From Planctomycetaceae bacterium (GTDB lineage Bacteria > Planctomycetota > Planctomycetia > Pirellulales > Pirellulaceae), in NCBI GenBank assembly GCA_007695205.1, contig REEF01000488.1:1-13471 (forward strand): a stretch of DNA of 13,471 nucleotides, in the 5' to 3' direction. The translations under genes were made by a program, and so were the position numbers. A model generated the notes under the pieces. It made no database searches. It had not been told where the DNA came from and worked only from the letters and a program-made list of their open reading frames with translations. This document shows positions 1-7,578 of this stretch, piece after piece (the stretch's first letter is position 1; the number at the start of each line of letters is the position of its first letter).

Positions 1-7
1 ACGGTGC

Positions 8-295
8 TTAACGTTTGTCAACGCTGCCTTGTTCGCTAAGACAGGACGACTTGGTGTTTTCTGTCGTAGTAGGTATTGGGCCTTTTGCGGCATCTTGTCG
101 CGGACAACTCTGCATGGGCCCTGCTGTGCTTGAAGACATATTGGCGAGCCGCCTTAAGGCCCGCAGTAACCGAGGGTCCGGTTCCTGTCGGCCTCGGGCG
201 TCCTCCTTCATGATCCGAGTCACGACGATGTTCAGGGACCGTTCGTAAGTGTTCATGGTCCGCCTACCCCTTTCGTATGCATCTCTTGTGTCCAT
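8..295 (-). CDS. Small hypothetical protein, coupled to upstream ORF
   Basis: A 95-residue reading frame that I do not recognise. Its ATG (295-293) follows the TGA of the upstream minus-strand gene by one base (TGACATG), an arrangement typical of translational coupling. The first half is charged and probably helical (MNTYERSLNIVVTRIMKED near residues 14-32, then PDPRLLRALRRLANM). The last 40 residues are rich in S, T, P and K and look disordered. A second in-frame ATG at 256 has only a weak purine-rich stretch upstream. The coupling and the strong ribosome binding site of its partner are the only support, so the call is tentative. Confidence 0.42.
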   Translation of the reverse strand: MDTRDAYERGRRTMNTYERSLNIVVTRIMKEDARGRQEPDPRLLRALRRLANMSSSTAGPMQSCPRQDAAKGPIPTTTENTKSSCLSEQGSVDKR

Positions 296-296
296 G

Positions 297-509
297 TCAG
301 TACAGCGTCGTTTCTCTCTCGTCCTCAAGACCAGGCACGTCGACGGCGAGATGCGATACCGAATAGCAAGGCACTTGCAGTTCTCGAGTCTTGGGGACTT
401 CACGTTCGCGCCGCTGATGCTCACTCCACGAACGCTGGATCTTCTTGCACAAACGCTGAATCTGTTCCCTTGTCGGCATATAGGGCTGTTTGACGTGATG
501 CTTGTTCAT
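297..509 (-). CDS. Small hypothetical protein with strong RBS
   Basis: A 70-residue protein of unknown function. The start ATG at 509-507 has a perfect AGGAGG eight bases upstream, which is why I prefer it to the longer frame starting at 602. Residues 10-37 (YMPTREQIQRLCKKIQ onward) form a basic, probably helical segment with alternating charges. The C-terminal part (about residues 44-70) holds QVPCYSVSHL and an acidic tail. No membrane segment or signal peptide is visible. It may be the first gene of a two-gene minus-strand unit with the frame ending at 8. It resembles the short conserved hypotheticals common in planctomycete genomes, but I cannot name a family. Confidence 0.55.
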   Translation of the reverse strand: MNKHHVKQPYMPTREQIQRLCKKIQRSWSEHQRREREVPKTRELQVPCYSVSHLAVDVPGLEDERETTLY

Positions 510-863
510 GACCGATTCCTCCTGCTCGCGACCGCCCAAATTCTCGGGAATTCGGCTACTTTCGGCGGAAATGCGCAACTTCAAAGTCTGGCGACTGGGC
601 AACGTGCCCTTGGTTTGTCGCTACCACACGAAGACGTAGCAACACGAAGGGGTAGCAACATCCGTGCCAAAGCGGTTCGTTCCGCGATACCCGATCGGCT
701 GGCACCGGACGCTCGCACGATGCAGTGGTTCCTACGGTCGAAGCCCCGCAAGACGGTTTTTCTGCTTTTCGGCTCACAATTTGCAGACTGCTTTTACAGC
801 CCTGACAGAAAACGTCTGGAAAACGGCAAAGAAGAAACCCATGTATCAGAAAGGGAGATGAAC
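510..863. other. Divergent intergenic region, no gene
   Basis: A 354-base gap between the minus-strand small gene (start 509) and the plus-strand DUF2267 gene (start 864). A plus-strand frame stays open across it in phase with the DUF2267 gene, but its translation (rich in R, L, S and F, with no domain) looks accidental and it crosses the well-supported minus-strand gene. The gap must hold two divergent promoters, yet no good -35/-10 pair stands out on either strand. The one clear structure is the 16-bp tandem repeat at 626-657. Confidence 0.6.
626..657. repeat. 16-bp imperfect tandem repeat
   Basis: Two head-to-tail copies of a 16-bp unit, ACACGAAGACGTAGCA (626-641) and ACACGAAGGGGTAGCA (642-657), identical at 14 of 16 positions. 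A third copy begins with ACA and then diverges. It lies between divergent genes, so it could be a tandem regulator-binding site for one or both. No function can be shown from sequence alone. Confidence 0.5.
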
Positions 864-1286
864 ATGAGCGCGGCAGATATTCCTGCATTCCAGAGTACGC
901 TGCAAACGACAAACGATTGGCTGAAGGAACTTTCCACCCAGATGGGCCGCGACGATTCTCAGCAAGCCTATCGTGTTCTTCGCGCGGTGCTGATGGCCTT
1001 GCGAGATCGCTTGACCGTGGAAGAAGCGACGGACCTGGCAGCCCAGTTGCCGACGCTGATCCGAGGTTTCTATTACGAAGGATGGAATCCGTCCAAGACG
1101 CCCACCAACGAGCGAGATCTGGCCTCTTTTCTTGAGCGTGTTTCGCGGAATCTGACACCGATCGATGGCGATCCGGGTGAGGCGACTCGGGCAGTGTTCA
1201 AGATGCTTAGCACTCGTATCACGGCTGGCGAGATCGAGCACGTCAAAAGTAATCTGCCGACGGATGTGCAGACGTTGTGGGCGTGA
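864..1286 (+). CDS. DUF2267 domain protein
   Basis: A 140-residue protein that matches the DUF2267 family over its full length. The hallmarks are the early helix ending in W (TNDWLKELSTQM, residues 16-27), the stretch AYRVLRAVLMALRDRLTVEEA (about 35-55), AAQLPTLIRGFYYEGW (59-74) and the late VFKMLSTRITAGEIEHVKSNLP (about 111-132). The family is all-helical and soluble with no assigned reaction. I chose ATG 864 because AAGGGAG (851-857) sits six bases upstream. ATG 858 overlaps that ribosome binding site. It stands alone: the small genes before it run the other way and the exporter operon starts 247 bases later. Members are often near stress-response genes, but nothing here fixes its role. Confidence 0.85.
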   Translation: MSAADIPAFQSTLQTTNDWLKELSTQMGRDDSQQAYRVLRAVLMALRDRLTVEEATDLAAQLPTLIRGFYYEGWNPSKTPTNERDLASFLERVSRNLTPIDGDPGEATRAVFKMLSTRITAGEIEHVKSNLPTDVQTLWA

Positions 1287-1533
1287 TTTGTTCCACAGCC
1301 GTTCGGCCGACGCGGTTCGCGAGCATCCGTGACGACAGGGTCCATGTCGGCGCCGAACAGGCATCAGACCCACGACAGGGTGTCGGACTCCGACGCCAGT
1401 CTGACGCAGTTTTGAGTGCACTCGGAACGGGGGAGGCACCAGGGCCCGACAAGGTGTTCTGGGCCGAAACGGCGGTAGAACCGAATGAGATCGAAGAGGA
1501 GGACGGGGAGCTTGGCTCGCCGTAATTCCTGCC
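1287..1533. other. Leader/intergenic region before exporter operon
   Basis: 247 bases between the DUF2267 stop and the exporter's first ATG. A plus-strand frame of 82 codons (1277-1525) overlaps the end of the DUF2267 gene but has no ribosome binding site and no recognisable protein character, so I do not call it. ACGACAGGGT occurs twice, 40 bases apart (1332-1341 and 1372-1381). No TetR-like regulator gene is present, although one often precedes such exporters. I see no clear promoter. Confidence 0.5.
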
Positions 1534-2709
1534 ATGAAAAAGTTTGCGATTGTTCTGACGCTGCTCGCCGCCCTTGGCGGCGCGATCTATTGGCTATGGA
1601 GCCACGAGGATGAACTACCGGAAGGCCTGATCCAGGCGAGCGGCCGGATCGAGGGGGACCAGATCACCATCGCCGCCGATGTGTCGGGCCGGATCGTCGA
1701 AATGAAGGTCCGAGAGGGCGATCTTGTCGAGGCGGACCAGGTCCTGGCTCGCCTGGACGATCGGGCCGTTCGCGCTCGGGTGGTCCAGGCGGAGAAGGCA
1801 CTCGCTGCCGCCGACGCGACCGTCCGCCGAGCGGAGGCAGAGCATGCGGTGGGGCATGCCAAGCTGGACGCCGGCGAAAAGTCGCTGGAAGTGCTGCGTC
1901 AGGAAGTACCGTTGCAAGTCGAGATGGCCGATGCCGAGTTGGAACACGCCCGCGCCGAATACACCACGGCGGAGGCCGCCGAGCAGAAGAGTCGCCGCGA
2001 CTACGAGCGGATTGCGAATTTGCATCAACGCGACGCCGTGACCGACGAACAACGCGACGAAGCCGAATTGGCCTGGATCGAATCGCGCAACGGCGTGCTT
2101 ACGGCACGGGCCGCCGTGAGCAGCGCCGAGCAGCACGTGGCCGAGGCTCGGCTGGGCCCCGACCGGATCGTTGCGCGGGAGGCCGACGTTCAACGGCTCC
2201 GGGCGGAGGTGTCGCGGGCAGAAGCCACGGTCGAAGAAAGCCGTGCGCGCCGGGCGGAAGCCGAGGCGATGCTGGACGAGGCGCGCAGCGTGCTCGAAGA
2301 CCTGACGGTCGTCGCGCCCGTCGATGGCACGATCGTCACGCGGATTGCCGAGCCTGGCGAAGTGATCGTCGCCGGGACGCCTCTGTACGATCTGGTCGAC
2401 CTCGACCGTCTCTATCTCCGCGCCTACATTCCCCAACAGCACGTGGGCAAGCTCTTTCTGGGCGCGCCCGCCCGAGTTTATACCGACGCATTTCCCGACG
2501 AGCCCTACCCGGCCACCGTCGGCCACATTGCGTCGCGCGCCGAGTTCACACCGCGAGAAGTGCAAACGTTCGAGCAGCGAGTGAAGATGGTCTTCGCAGT
2601 GAAGCTCTACGTAGAAGACAATCCGGAGCACCGGCTGAGGCCCGGCTTGCCCGCCGACGCCGTCCTCCGTTGGAAAGAAAACGTCGAATGGAGGGCGCCG
2701 CGATGGTAG
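1534..2709 (+). CDS. ybhG-like: HlyD-type membrane-fusion protein of ABC exporter
   Basis: A 391-residue periplasmic adaptor that links an inner-membrane ABC transporter to an outer-membrane channel. Residues 4-22 form one N-terminal membrane anchor (FAIVLTLLAALGGAIYWLW). The first half of the lipoyl/barrel-sandwich domain follows (about 36-75, ASGRIEGDQITIAADVSG then VREGDLVEADQVLARLD). Next comes a very long Ala/Glu/Arg-rich coiled coil (about 78-255), then the second lipoyl half (LTVVAPVDGTIVTRIAEPGE, 257-276) and a beta-barrel domain to the end. E. coli YbhG is about 330 residues; the extra length lies mostly in the coiled coil. No good ribosome binding site precedes ATG 1534 (the nearest, GGGGAG, is more than 20 bases away), but the membrane anchor begins directly after it. 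The stop overlaps the start of the ATPase gene. Confidence 0.9.
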   Translation: MKKFAIVLTLLAALGGAIYWLWSHEDELPEGLIQASGRIEGDQITIAADVSGRIVEMKVREGDLVEADQVLARLDDRAVRARVVQAEKALAAADATVRRAEAEHAVGHAKLDAGEKSLEVLRQEVPLQVEMADAELEHARAEYTTAEAAEQKSRRDYERIANLHQRDAVTDEQRDEAELAWIESRNGVLTARAAVSSAEQHVAEARLGPDRIVAREADVQRLRAEVSRAEATVEESRARRAEAEAMLDEARSVLEDLTVVAPVDGTIVTRIAEPGEVIVAGTPLYDLVDLDRLYLRAYIPQQHVGKLFLGAPARVYTDAFPDEPYPATVGHIASRAEFTPREVQTFEQRVKMVFAVKLYVEDNPEHRLRPGLPADAVLRWKENVEWRAPRW

Positions 2710-4808
2710 AAGAGCAGCCCAAGAGCAACGATGACGGGCAGGCGGAAGCCGTGGTACGGGTACGTGGGCTCGAAAAATGGTACGGGAAGGAGCATGCCGT
2801 GGGGGGCGTCGATCTGGACGTGCCGCGGGGACAAATCCTGGGTCTCGTCGGACCGGACGGCGCCGGCAAGAGCAGCCTGCTGCGTTGCGTTGCCGGGGTG
2901 CTGCAACACGACGGTGGACACATTCACGTGATGGGCAGCACCATCGATTCCGATCGGTCCGCCGAATCCATCAAGAGCCGGCTGGGCTGGATGCCTCAAG
3001 GGTTGGGCAACAATCTCTATCGCGAATTGTCGGTGGAGGAAAACGTCGATTACTTCGCGAATCTGCGTTCCCTTCCGCCCGACGAGCTGAAACAACGCAA
3101 GCGGCGACTGCTGGAAGTAACACGATTGACACCGTTCACCAACCGGACCGTCAAGCAACTTTCCGGCGGCATGAAGCAAAAGCTGGCGCTGATCTGCATC
3201 CTGATCCACTATCCTGAACTGCTCGTGCTGGACGAGCCGACCACCGGAGTCGACCCGTTGTCGCGCCGCGATTTCTGGTCGATCCTCACGCAGTTGGTCG
3301 CCGAACGGTCGATGACCACCCTGGTTTCGACCGCGTACATGGACGAAGCATCCTACTTCGCGCGTCTGGCACTGATGGTGGACGGCACGATCTTGCGGCA
3401 GGGCAGCCGGGAGGACGTGCTGTCAGAAGTCCACGAAACCAAGGTAGGCATCCGAACGGGCGAGCAAATGGCTGCCTTGAACCGTTTGAAAAAGCAGTTC
3501 CGGCACGTCCAGATTATGGGGTCGGAACTGCACGTGCTGGTGCGGGGCGACGATCCGGCCGATGCCCGACGGCAAGTGGAGGAGACGCTCGAAGGCATGG
3601 ACGTGCAGGAGGTCCGCACCCTGCACGCCGACTTGGAGGATGCGCTGGTGACGCTCATTTGCCGCCGTCCGGAACACGAGACAACGAATGAAGACCAGGA
3701 GCACGACAGGCCGTCGAGCCCGCCGAACGACCGTTGGGCAGTCCGGCTGGTGCGCGCGGTTTTTCCTCGGCGCCGGACCGAACCGGAGCCTGCGACGGAG
3801 CTGGCCGAACTCATTGGCGAACAAGTGCCGCCGGAACGGCGGGTGGACGAAGACGGGGCGGTCGAAGCGAGTGGCCTGATCCGCCAGTTCGGCGATTTTC
3901 GGGCGGTCGACGACGTCAGCTTTTCCATTGCTCCCGGCCAGATTTTTGGTTTGCTCGGGCCGAACGGGGCGGGCAAGACGACCGTCATCAAGATGCTGAC
4001 CGGCCTGCTGCCGCCCACCGGAGGCTCCGGGCGCGTGGCCGGGGCCGACATCCACGGCGTCCCGCTGCACGTCAAGCAACGGATCGGCTATATGGCCCAG
4101 ACCTTTTCCCTTTATCCCGATTTGAGCGTTCTGGAAAACGTGGCTCTTTACGCCACCGTCTACCGGGTACCCCGGCGGGAACTCCGCCAACGTTGCCGCT
4201 GGGTCTTGCAGTTGGCCGGATTGACGGGCATGGCGCATAAACGCACTAACGCTGTGCCGATGGGCGCTCGCCAGCGAATGGCGTTGGGCTGCGCCCTGGT
4301 CCATCGGCCGCAGGTCGTGTTCCTGGATGAACCCACCTCCGGGGTCGATCCTGTGGGCCGACGCCAGTTCTGGGAGATTCTTGTCCGGCTGGCGCGCCAA
4401 TGGCGAGTTGCCATCCTGGTCACCACGCACTACATGAGCGAGGCCGAACACTGCGACCATCTTGGCCTGATGCACGACGGCGCGCTGATCGCCCTGGGAA
4501 CGCCCGAACAACTGCGGAAAGACGTAGCGTCCGAAGCTGGTACCCCGTTGCTGGTCGAAACGGACGATCCGCTGGCCGCGCTCGACGTGCTGCGCCGGGC
4601 GGGCTTTGACGACGTGGTCCTGCAAGGACGCAGCGTGCGGCTGCTGTCGCGCGATCATCGGCACGATGAAAAGCAAATTCGCCAGCCGTTGGACGAGGCC
4701 GGTATCCGCGTGACGGAAATGAGCCAAGGCGACGTGACGGTCCAAGATGTGTTCGTGCATCACGTGACGGCGTCCAACCGCGGCGCAGCGACCGACGACC
4801 CTATGTGA
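2703..4808 (+). CDS. ybhF-like: Fused double-ATPase subunit of ABC exporter
   Basis: A 701-residue cytoplasmic protein with two complete ABC ATPase domains, as in E. coli YbhF. Domain 1 has Walker A GPDGAGKS (50-57), Q-loop Gln99, signature LSGGMKQ (153-159) and Walker B LLVLDEP (173-179). Domain 2 has Walker A GPNGAGKT (419-426), Q-loop Gln466, a degenerate signature PMGARQR (519-525), Walker B VVFLDEP (538-544) and H-loop His576. Domain 1 has Ala211 where the H-loop His is expected. A charged linker of about 60 residues (325-385) joins them. ATG 2703 overlaps the stop of the preceding gene (ATGGTAG) and has GGAGGG seven bases upstream, so I prefer it to in-frame starts at 2670 and 2688. It powers the two permeases that follow in the same operon. 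Confidence 0.93.
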   Translation: MVEEQPKSNDDGQAEAVVRVRGLEKWYGKEHAVGGVDLDVPRGQILGLVGPDGAGKSSLLRCVAGVLQHDGGHIHVMGSTIDSDRSAESIKSRLGWMPQGLGNNLYRELSVEENVDYFANLRSLPPDELKQRKRRLLEVTRLTPFTNRTVKQLSGGMKQKLALICILIHYPELLVLDEPTTGVDPLSRRDFWSILTQLVAERSMTTLVSTAYMDEASYFARLALMVDGTILRQGSREDVLSEVHETKVGIRTGEQMAALNRLKKQFRHVQIMGSELHVLVRGDDPADARRQVEETLEGMDVQEVRTLHADLEDALVTLICRRPEHETTNEDQEHDRPSSPPNDRWAVRLVRAVFPRRRTEPEPATELAELIGEQVPPERRVDEDGAVEASGLIRQFGDFRAVDDVSFSIAPGQIFGLLGPNGAGKTTVIKMLTGLLPPTGGSGRVAGADIHGVPLHVKQRIGYMAQTFSLYPDLSVLENVALYATVYRVPRRELRQRCRWVLQLAGLTGMAHKRTNAVPMGARQRMALGCALVHRPQVVFLDEPTSGVDPVGRRQFWEILVRLARQWRVAILVTTHYMSEAEHCDHLGLMHDGALIALGTPEQLRKDVASEAGTPLLVETDDPLAALDVLRRAGFDDVVLQGRSVRLLSRDHRHDEKQIRQPLDEAGIRVTEMSQGDVTVQDVFVHHVTASNRGAATDDPM

Positions 4809-4822
4809 GGAGGAACCATGCC

Positions 4823-5977
4823 ATGAATCTTCAACGCGTTGCCACCTTGGCTCGGAAGGAGTCACGCGAAATCCTGCGCGACCGCCTGTTCTCCGTCCTG
4901 GCCATCGTCGTTCCCGCTACCCTGATGCTCACGCTGGGGTACGGATTGACGACCGACATGGAGGACGTCCCCATTGCCATCCTCGACCACGATCGCACAC
5001 CCTTGAGTCGGGAATACGCGCATAAGTTCATCGGCTCCCGGTATTTCGACTTTCGAGGCTACCTGCAACGCGAGCGGCAAATCGATCCGTTGATCACGGC
5101 CGAGCGGGTGCGGGTGGTCGTGGTCATCCCCCCCCGCTTCCAAAGCGACCTGCGGCACGGCCGGACGGTTGCCGTCCAGTCGGTGGTCAGTGGCACGGTC
5201 GTGCAGCCGGCGGAGACGGTGGGCGGCTACGTCCAGGCCACCACCGCCGCCTTTTCGCAAGAACTGGCCGCCCAGCACCTTGCGAGGCGTGAGGGGCTTT
5301 CGCGGCCGACGGCGGAAGGCCGCCTCGCGCCCGTCCAATTGCAGGCGAGGTTCTTCTACAACGAACCGCTGGACAGCCGGTGGGGAATTGTCCCCGGCCT
5401 GATGATGATCATCCTGATGTTCACCCTCCCGCTGCTGACCGCCGTTAGTATCGTGCGTGAGAAGGAGAGCGGGGCGATCGACAATGTGTATGCCTCGAAC
5501 TTGACGCCCGCCGAGTTCCTGGCGGGCAAAGCGATCCCGTACTGGATCCTGGCCGTGTTGAACGGATTGCTGCTTTGGGGCATCGTCACGCTGTTGTACG
5601 GTGTGCCGTTCCGGGGCAGCCCGCTGGCATTCCTGACGGCCCTGGTCCTGTTTTGCCTCTGCACGACGGGTCTGGGACTGATCGTGTCGTTATTGGTCCG
5701 GTCGCAGATTGCGGCCATTCTGGTGATGATCGTCCTGACGCTGGTTCCGGCGGTCCTGTTCTCCGGCGTATTCACGCCCCTGGATTCTTTGGGAACGGCC
5801 GGCCAATTCCAGTCGCGGCTGCTACCGGCTACTTATTTCAACCTCATTGCCCAGGCGTCGTTTTTGAAGGGGCTGGGCTTCCGGGCCATCTGGCTCGAGA
5901 TCGCCACGCTGGGCGTTTACGCGGCTATCCTGCTGTCGATCGGATGGTGGCAATTTACCAAGCGGCCGAAACGATAG
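4823..5977 (+). CDS. ybhS-like: ABC-2 type permease, first of pair
   Basis: A 384-residue inner-membrane permease of the ABC-2 family. It has an N-terminal amphipathic stretch and first membrane segment (about 23-42), a large periplasmic domain (about 45-185) and five more membrane segments near 188-210, 238-260, 267-291, 296-318 and 355-375. The family's cytoplasmic motif is clear: VREKESGAIDNVYASNLTP (211-229), the probable contact with the ATPase. GAGGAGG (4807-4813) lies nine bases before ATG 4823. An in-frame GTG at 4805 overlaps that ribosome binding site and is less likely. The gene starts 14 bases after the ATPase stop. It probably pairs with the next gene as a heterodimeric channel. 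The substrate is unknown; YbhGFSR relatives export drugs, dyes or cations. Confidence 0.92.
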   Translation: MNLQRVATLARKESREILRDRLFSVLAIVVPATLMLTLGYGLTTDMEDVPIAILDHDRTPLSREYAHKFIGSRYFDFRGYLQRERQIDPLITAERVRVVVVIPPRFQSDLRHGRTVAVQSVVSGTVVQPAETVGGYVQATTAAFSQELAAQHLARREGLSRPTAEGRLAPVQLQARFFYNEPLDSRWGIVPGLMMIILMFTLPLLTAVSIVREKESGAIDNVYASNLTPAEFLAGKAIPYWILAVLNGLLLWGIVTLLYGVPFRGSPLAFLTALVLFCLCTTGLGLIVSLLVRSQIAAILVMIVLTLVPAVLFSGVFTPLDSLGTAGQFQSRLLPATYFNLIAQASFLKGLGFRAIWLEIATLGVYAAILLSIGWWQFTKRPKR

Positions 5978-6005
5978 ACCCTATCTACCCCCAGGAGGAT
6001 TCGTG

Positions 6006-7139
6006 ATGTTCCAGGAAACCGGCGAGTATCTGCGGCAGTTGGCCATGCTCTCGCGCAAGGAATTCTTGCAGTTTTTCCGCGATCCCGTTTTGGTCCTGTT
6101 TCTCATATACGCCTTCACGCTCTCGATTATTGCCGCGTCGACGGTGGTGAGCACCCAGTTGCGAAACGCCTCGACGGTGACCATGGACCACGATCGGACG
6201 CGCACGTCGCGTGAACTGCTGCATGGCTTCCGCGAACCCTATTTCCGAATGCAAGGCCAGATTCATGCCGACCGAGAGGCGATCCGACAACTCGACGGCA
6301 GGGACGCGATGGTGGTCCTCGATATCCCCGAGGGGTTCCAGGACGCTCTTCGCCGTCGGCGGACCGTCGACGTGCAGATGCTGGTCGACGCGTCGAATTC
6401 GCACGTAGCCTTCATGAGTTCGTCGTACGGGGAACGGATCGTACGACGGTTTTTGGACGAGCAGGACCGGCAGCGGCGCACGCCGAACGTGCCGAAGGTA
6501 GAGCTCCGGCAGCGATTCTGGTTCAATCCGAACCTGCGCGATGAACCTTTCCGCGCCCTGGAACAGATCGCCCGCATGAGCCTGCTGTTTTCTATGCTGT
6601 TGCCGGCCAGCGCCATGGCGCGGGAGCGTGAGCGCGGTACGATCCAGCAGTTGCTCGTTTCGCCCTTGACCCCCGTGCAGATCATGCTGTCGAAGGTGCT
6701 GCCGATGACCTGCATTGTTCTCGCCGCGACCACCGTCGCGCTGCTGGTCGTTGTGCGAGGGGTGTTAGGGGTCGCTTTGCACGGCAACGTGTTCGCTTAT
6801 CTGGCGCTCAGCGCAGTGTTCGCCGTCAATGCGTCCGGAATCGGGCTGTTGATCGCCACGTTCAGCCGTAACCTGGCGCAGGTGGGTTTTCTGTCGTTGC
6901 TGGTCATGCCACCGATGAACCTGTTTGCCGGAACGATCACGCCTCTGGAGTCGATGCCGACACTGCTGAAGCCGCTGATGCTCTTGTCTCCCATGTACCA
7001 CTACCTGAACGTATCGTTCGGGCTGCTGCTGGAGGGCGCACCCCTTGCGACGCTGTGGGATTCGGTCCTGGCCTTGGTGGTGATTGGAGCCGGCTTGTTT
7101 GCGCTGGGCGCATGGCGGTTCCGACGGGAGTTCCGTTGA
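6006..7139 (+). CDS. ybhR-like: ABC-2 type permease, second of pair
   Basis: A 377-residue permease with the same plan as its neighbour: first membrane segment about 28-48, periplasmic domain about 50-185, then segments near 187-205, 231-252, 262-285, 290-309 and 351-371. The ABC-2 motif is MARERERGTIQQLLVSPLTP (204-223). Both permeases also share an ILDHDRT/MDHDRTRTSRE motif early in the periplasmic domain, consistent with duplication. ATG 6006 is preceded by AGGAGG (5993-5998) at seven bases; GTG 6003 is too close. It is the last gene of the operon. Its final codons form one arm of the terminator hairpin. No outer-membrane TolC-like gene follows, so that partner would be encoded elsewhere. 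Confidence 0.92.
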   Translation: MFQETGEYLRQLAMLSRKEFLQFFRDPVLVLFLIYAFTLSIIAASTVVSTQLRNASTVTMDHDRTRTSRELLHGFREPYFRMQGQIHADREAIRQLDGRDAMVVLDIPEGFQDALRRRRTVDVQMLVDASNSHVAFMSSSYGERIVRRFLDEQDRQRRTPNVPKVELRQRFWFNPNLRDEPFRALEQIARMSLLFSMLLPASAMARERERGTIQQLLVSPLTPVQIMLSKVLPMTCIVLAATTVALLVVVRGVLGVALHGNVFAYLALSAVFAVNASGIGLLIATFSRNLAQVGFLSLLVMPPMNLFAGTITPLESMPTLLKPLMLLSPMYHYLNVSFGLLLEGAPLATLWDSVLALVVIGAGLFALGAWRFRREFR

Positions 7140-7166
7140 CGGAACCGTTTCGTTTTCGCCCAGCGC
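7101..7166. terminator. Nested hairpin, likely two-way terminator
   Basis: Two nested perfect inverted repeats: outer arms GCGCTGGGCG (7101-7110) and CGCCCAGCGC (7157-7166), inner arms CGGTTCCG (7116-7123) and CGGAACCG (7140-7147). A second copy of GTTCCG at 7130-7135 can pair instead with CGGAAC (7140-7145) around a TTGA loop, followed by a T-rich stretch (TTTCGTTTT). The structure includes the last 39 bases of the second permease gene and sits between convergent genes (stops at 7139 plus and 7187 minus). It is probably the end of both transcription units. Confidence 0.6.
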
Positions 7167-7186
7167 GGCTCAGCCGACAAGCGTTC

Positions 7187-7366
7187 TCACACCCCTTCCG
7201 AATCCAGCGCCCGAATCAAGGCGTCGGCGGATTCCAGCGCGATGGCGATTTGCTCGGCCTGGAACTTCCCCTGGGCGCCGACAAGCTGCGCCAGCACCAT
7301 GGTGGCGATTCGCTCGCGCCGTTGGCCGAAGTGCGGATCAATCGGTTGTTTTTCGATCTCGGTCAT
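7187..7366 (-). CDS. Small hypothetical protein coupled to OsmC fragment
   Basis: A 59-residue protein that I do not recognise. It is mostly helical by composition (RRERIATMVLAQLVGAQG, then AEQIAIALESADALIRAL) with no Cys, signal peptide or membrane segment. ATG 7366 has AAGGA seven bases upstream. A second ATG at 7372, two codons earlier, overlaps the stop of the OsmC fragment as ATGA. Either start implies coupled translation with that gene, so the pair forms one minus-strand unit. Its persistence directly after a truncated gene suggests that the unit is still read. Confidence 0.6.
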   Translation of the reverse strand: MTEIEKQPIDPHFGQRRERIATMVLAQLVGAQGKFQAEQIAIALESADALIRALDSEGV

Positions 7367-7368
7367 GT

Positions 7369-7578
7369 TCATTCCTTGCTGCGAACCAGTTTGGCATTCA
7401 GCGTAATGTCGGCTCCGGAAAGCACTTTCGATACCGGGCAGCCCTGTTTGGCAGCTTGGGCGATACGCTGGAAAGTCTCTTCGTCGACGCCCGGCACATC
7501 GGCCTCGGTTTCCAACTCGATCTTCGGGATGGCGAACCCGTCGCCACTCTTTTCCAGATGCACCTTGCGAATGACCAC
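7369..7578 (-). pseudogene. OsmC-family peroxidase, C-terminal half only
   Basis: 69 codons matching the C-terminal half of OsmC/Ohr-type peroxiredoxins. VHLEKSGDGFAIPKIELE and VPGVDEETFQRIAQAAKQGC are followed by CPVSKVLSGADITLNAKL, which contains the conserved second redox Cys. Full members are about 140 residues. The N-terminal half, with the peroxidatic Cys, is absent: the minus strand upstream of 7578 shows no OsmC-like sequence in the frame I can follow. Peroxidase activity is therefore unlikely. A GTG at 7578-7576 has GGAGG (7592-7588) nine bases upstream and could start a short protein; an in-frame ATG further up (7698) adds 40 residues unlike the family. It is called a pseudogene because half the fold is missing; a surviving short protein cannot be excluded. 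Confidence 0.7.

Noticed and set aside
249..863. Possible 203-residue N-terminal extension of the DUF2267 protein
   Set aside because: The frame is open, but the translation has no domain character, crosses the well-supported minus-strand gene at 297-509, and a strong ribosome binding site serves the ATG at 864.
1277..1525. 82-codon plus-strand frame between DUF2267 and the exporter
   Set aside because: It has no ribosome binding site, overlaps the end of the DUF2267 gene, and its composition looks like non-coding GC-rich DNA.
1615..2631. Long minus-strand frame (338 codons) opposite the membrane-fusion gene
   Set aside because: It is a mirror frame of a strongly coding GC-rich gene, rich in H, R, G and L with no domain; similar mirror frames lie opposite the ATPase (3423-4865) and the cytochrome (7980-9905).
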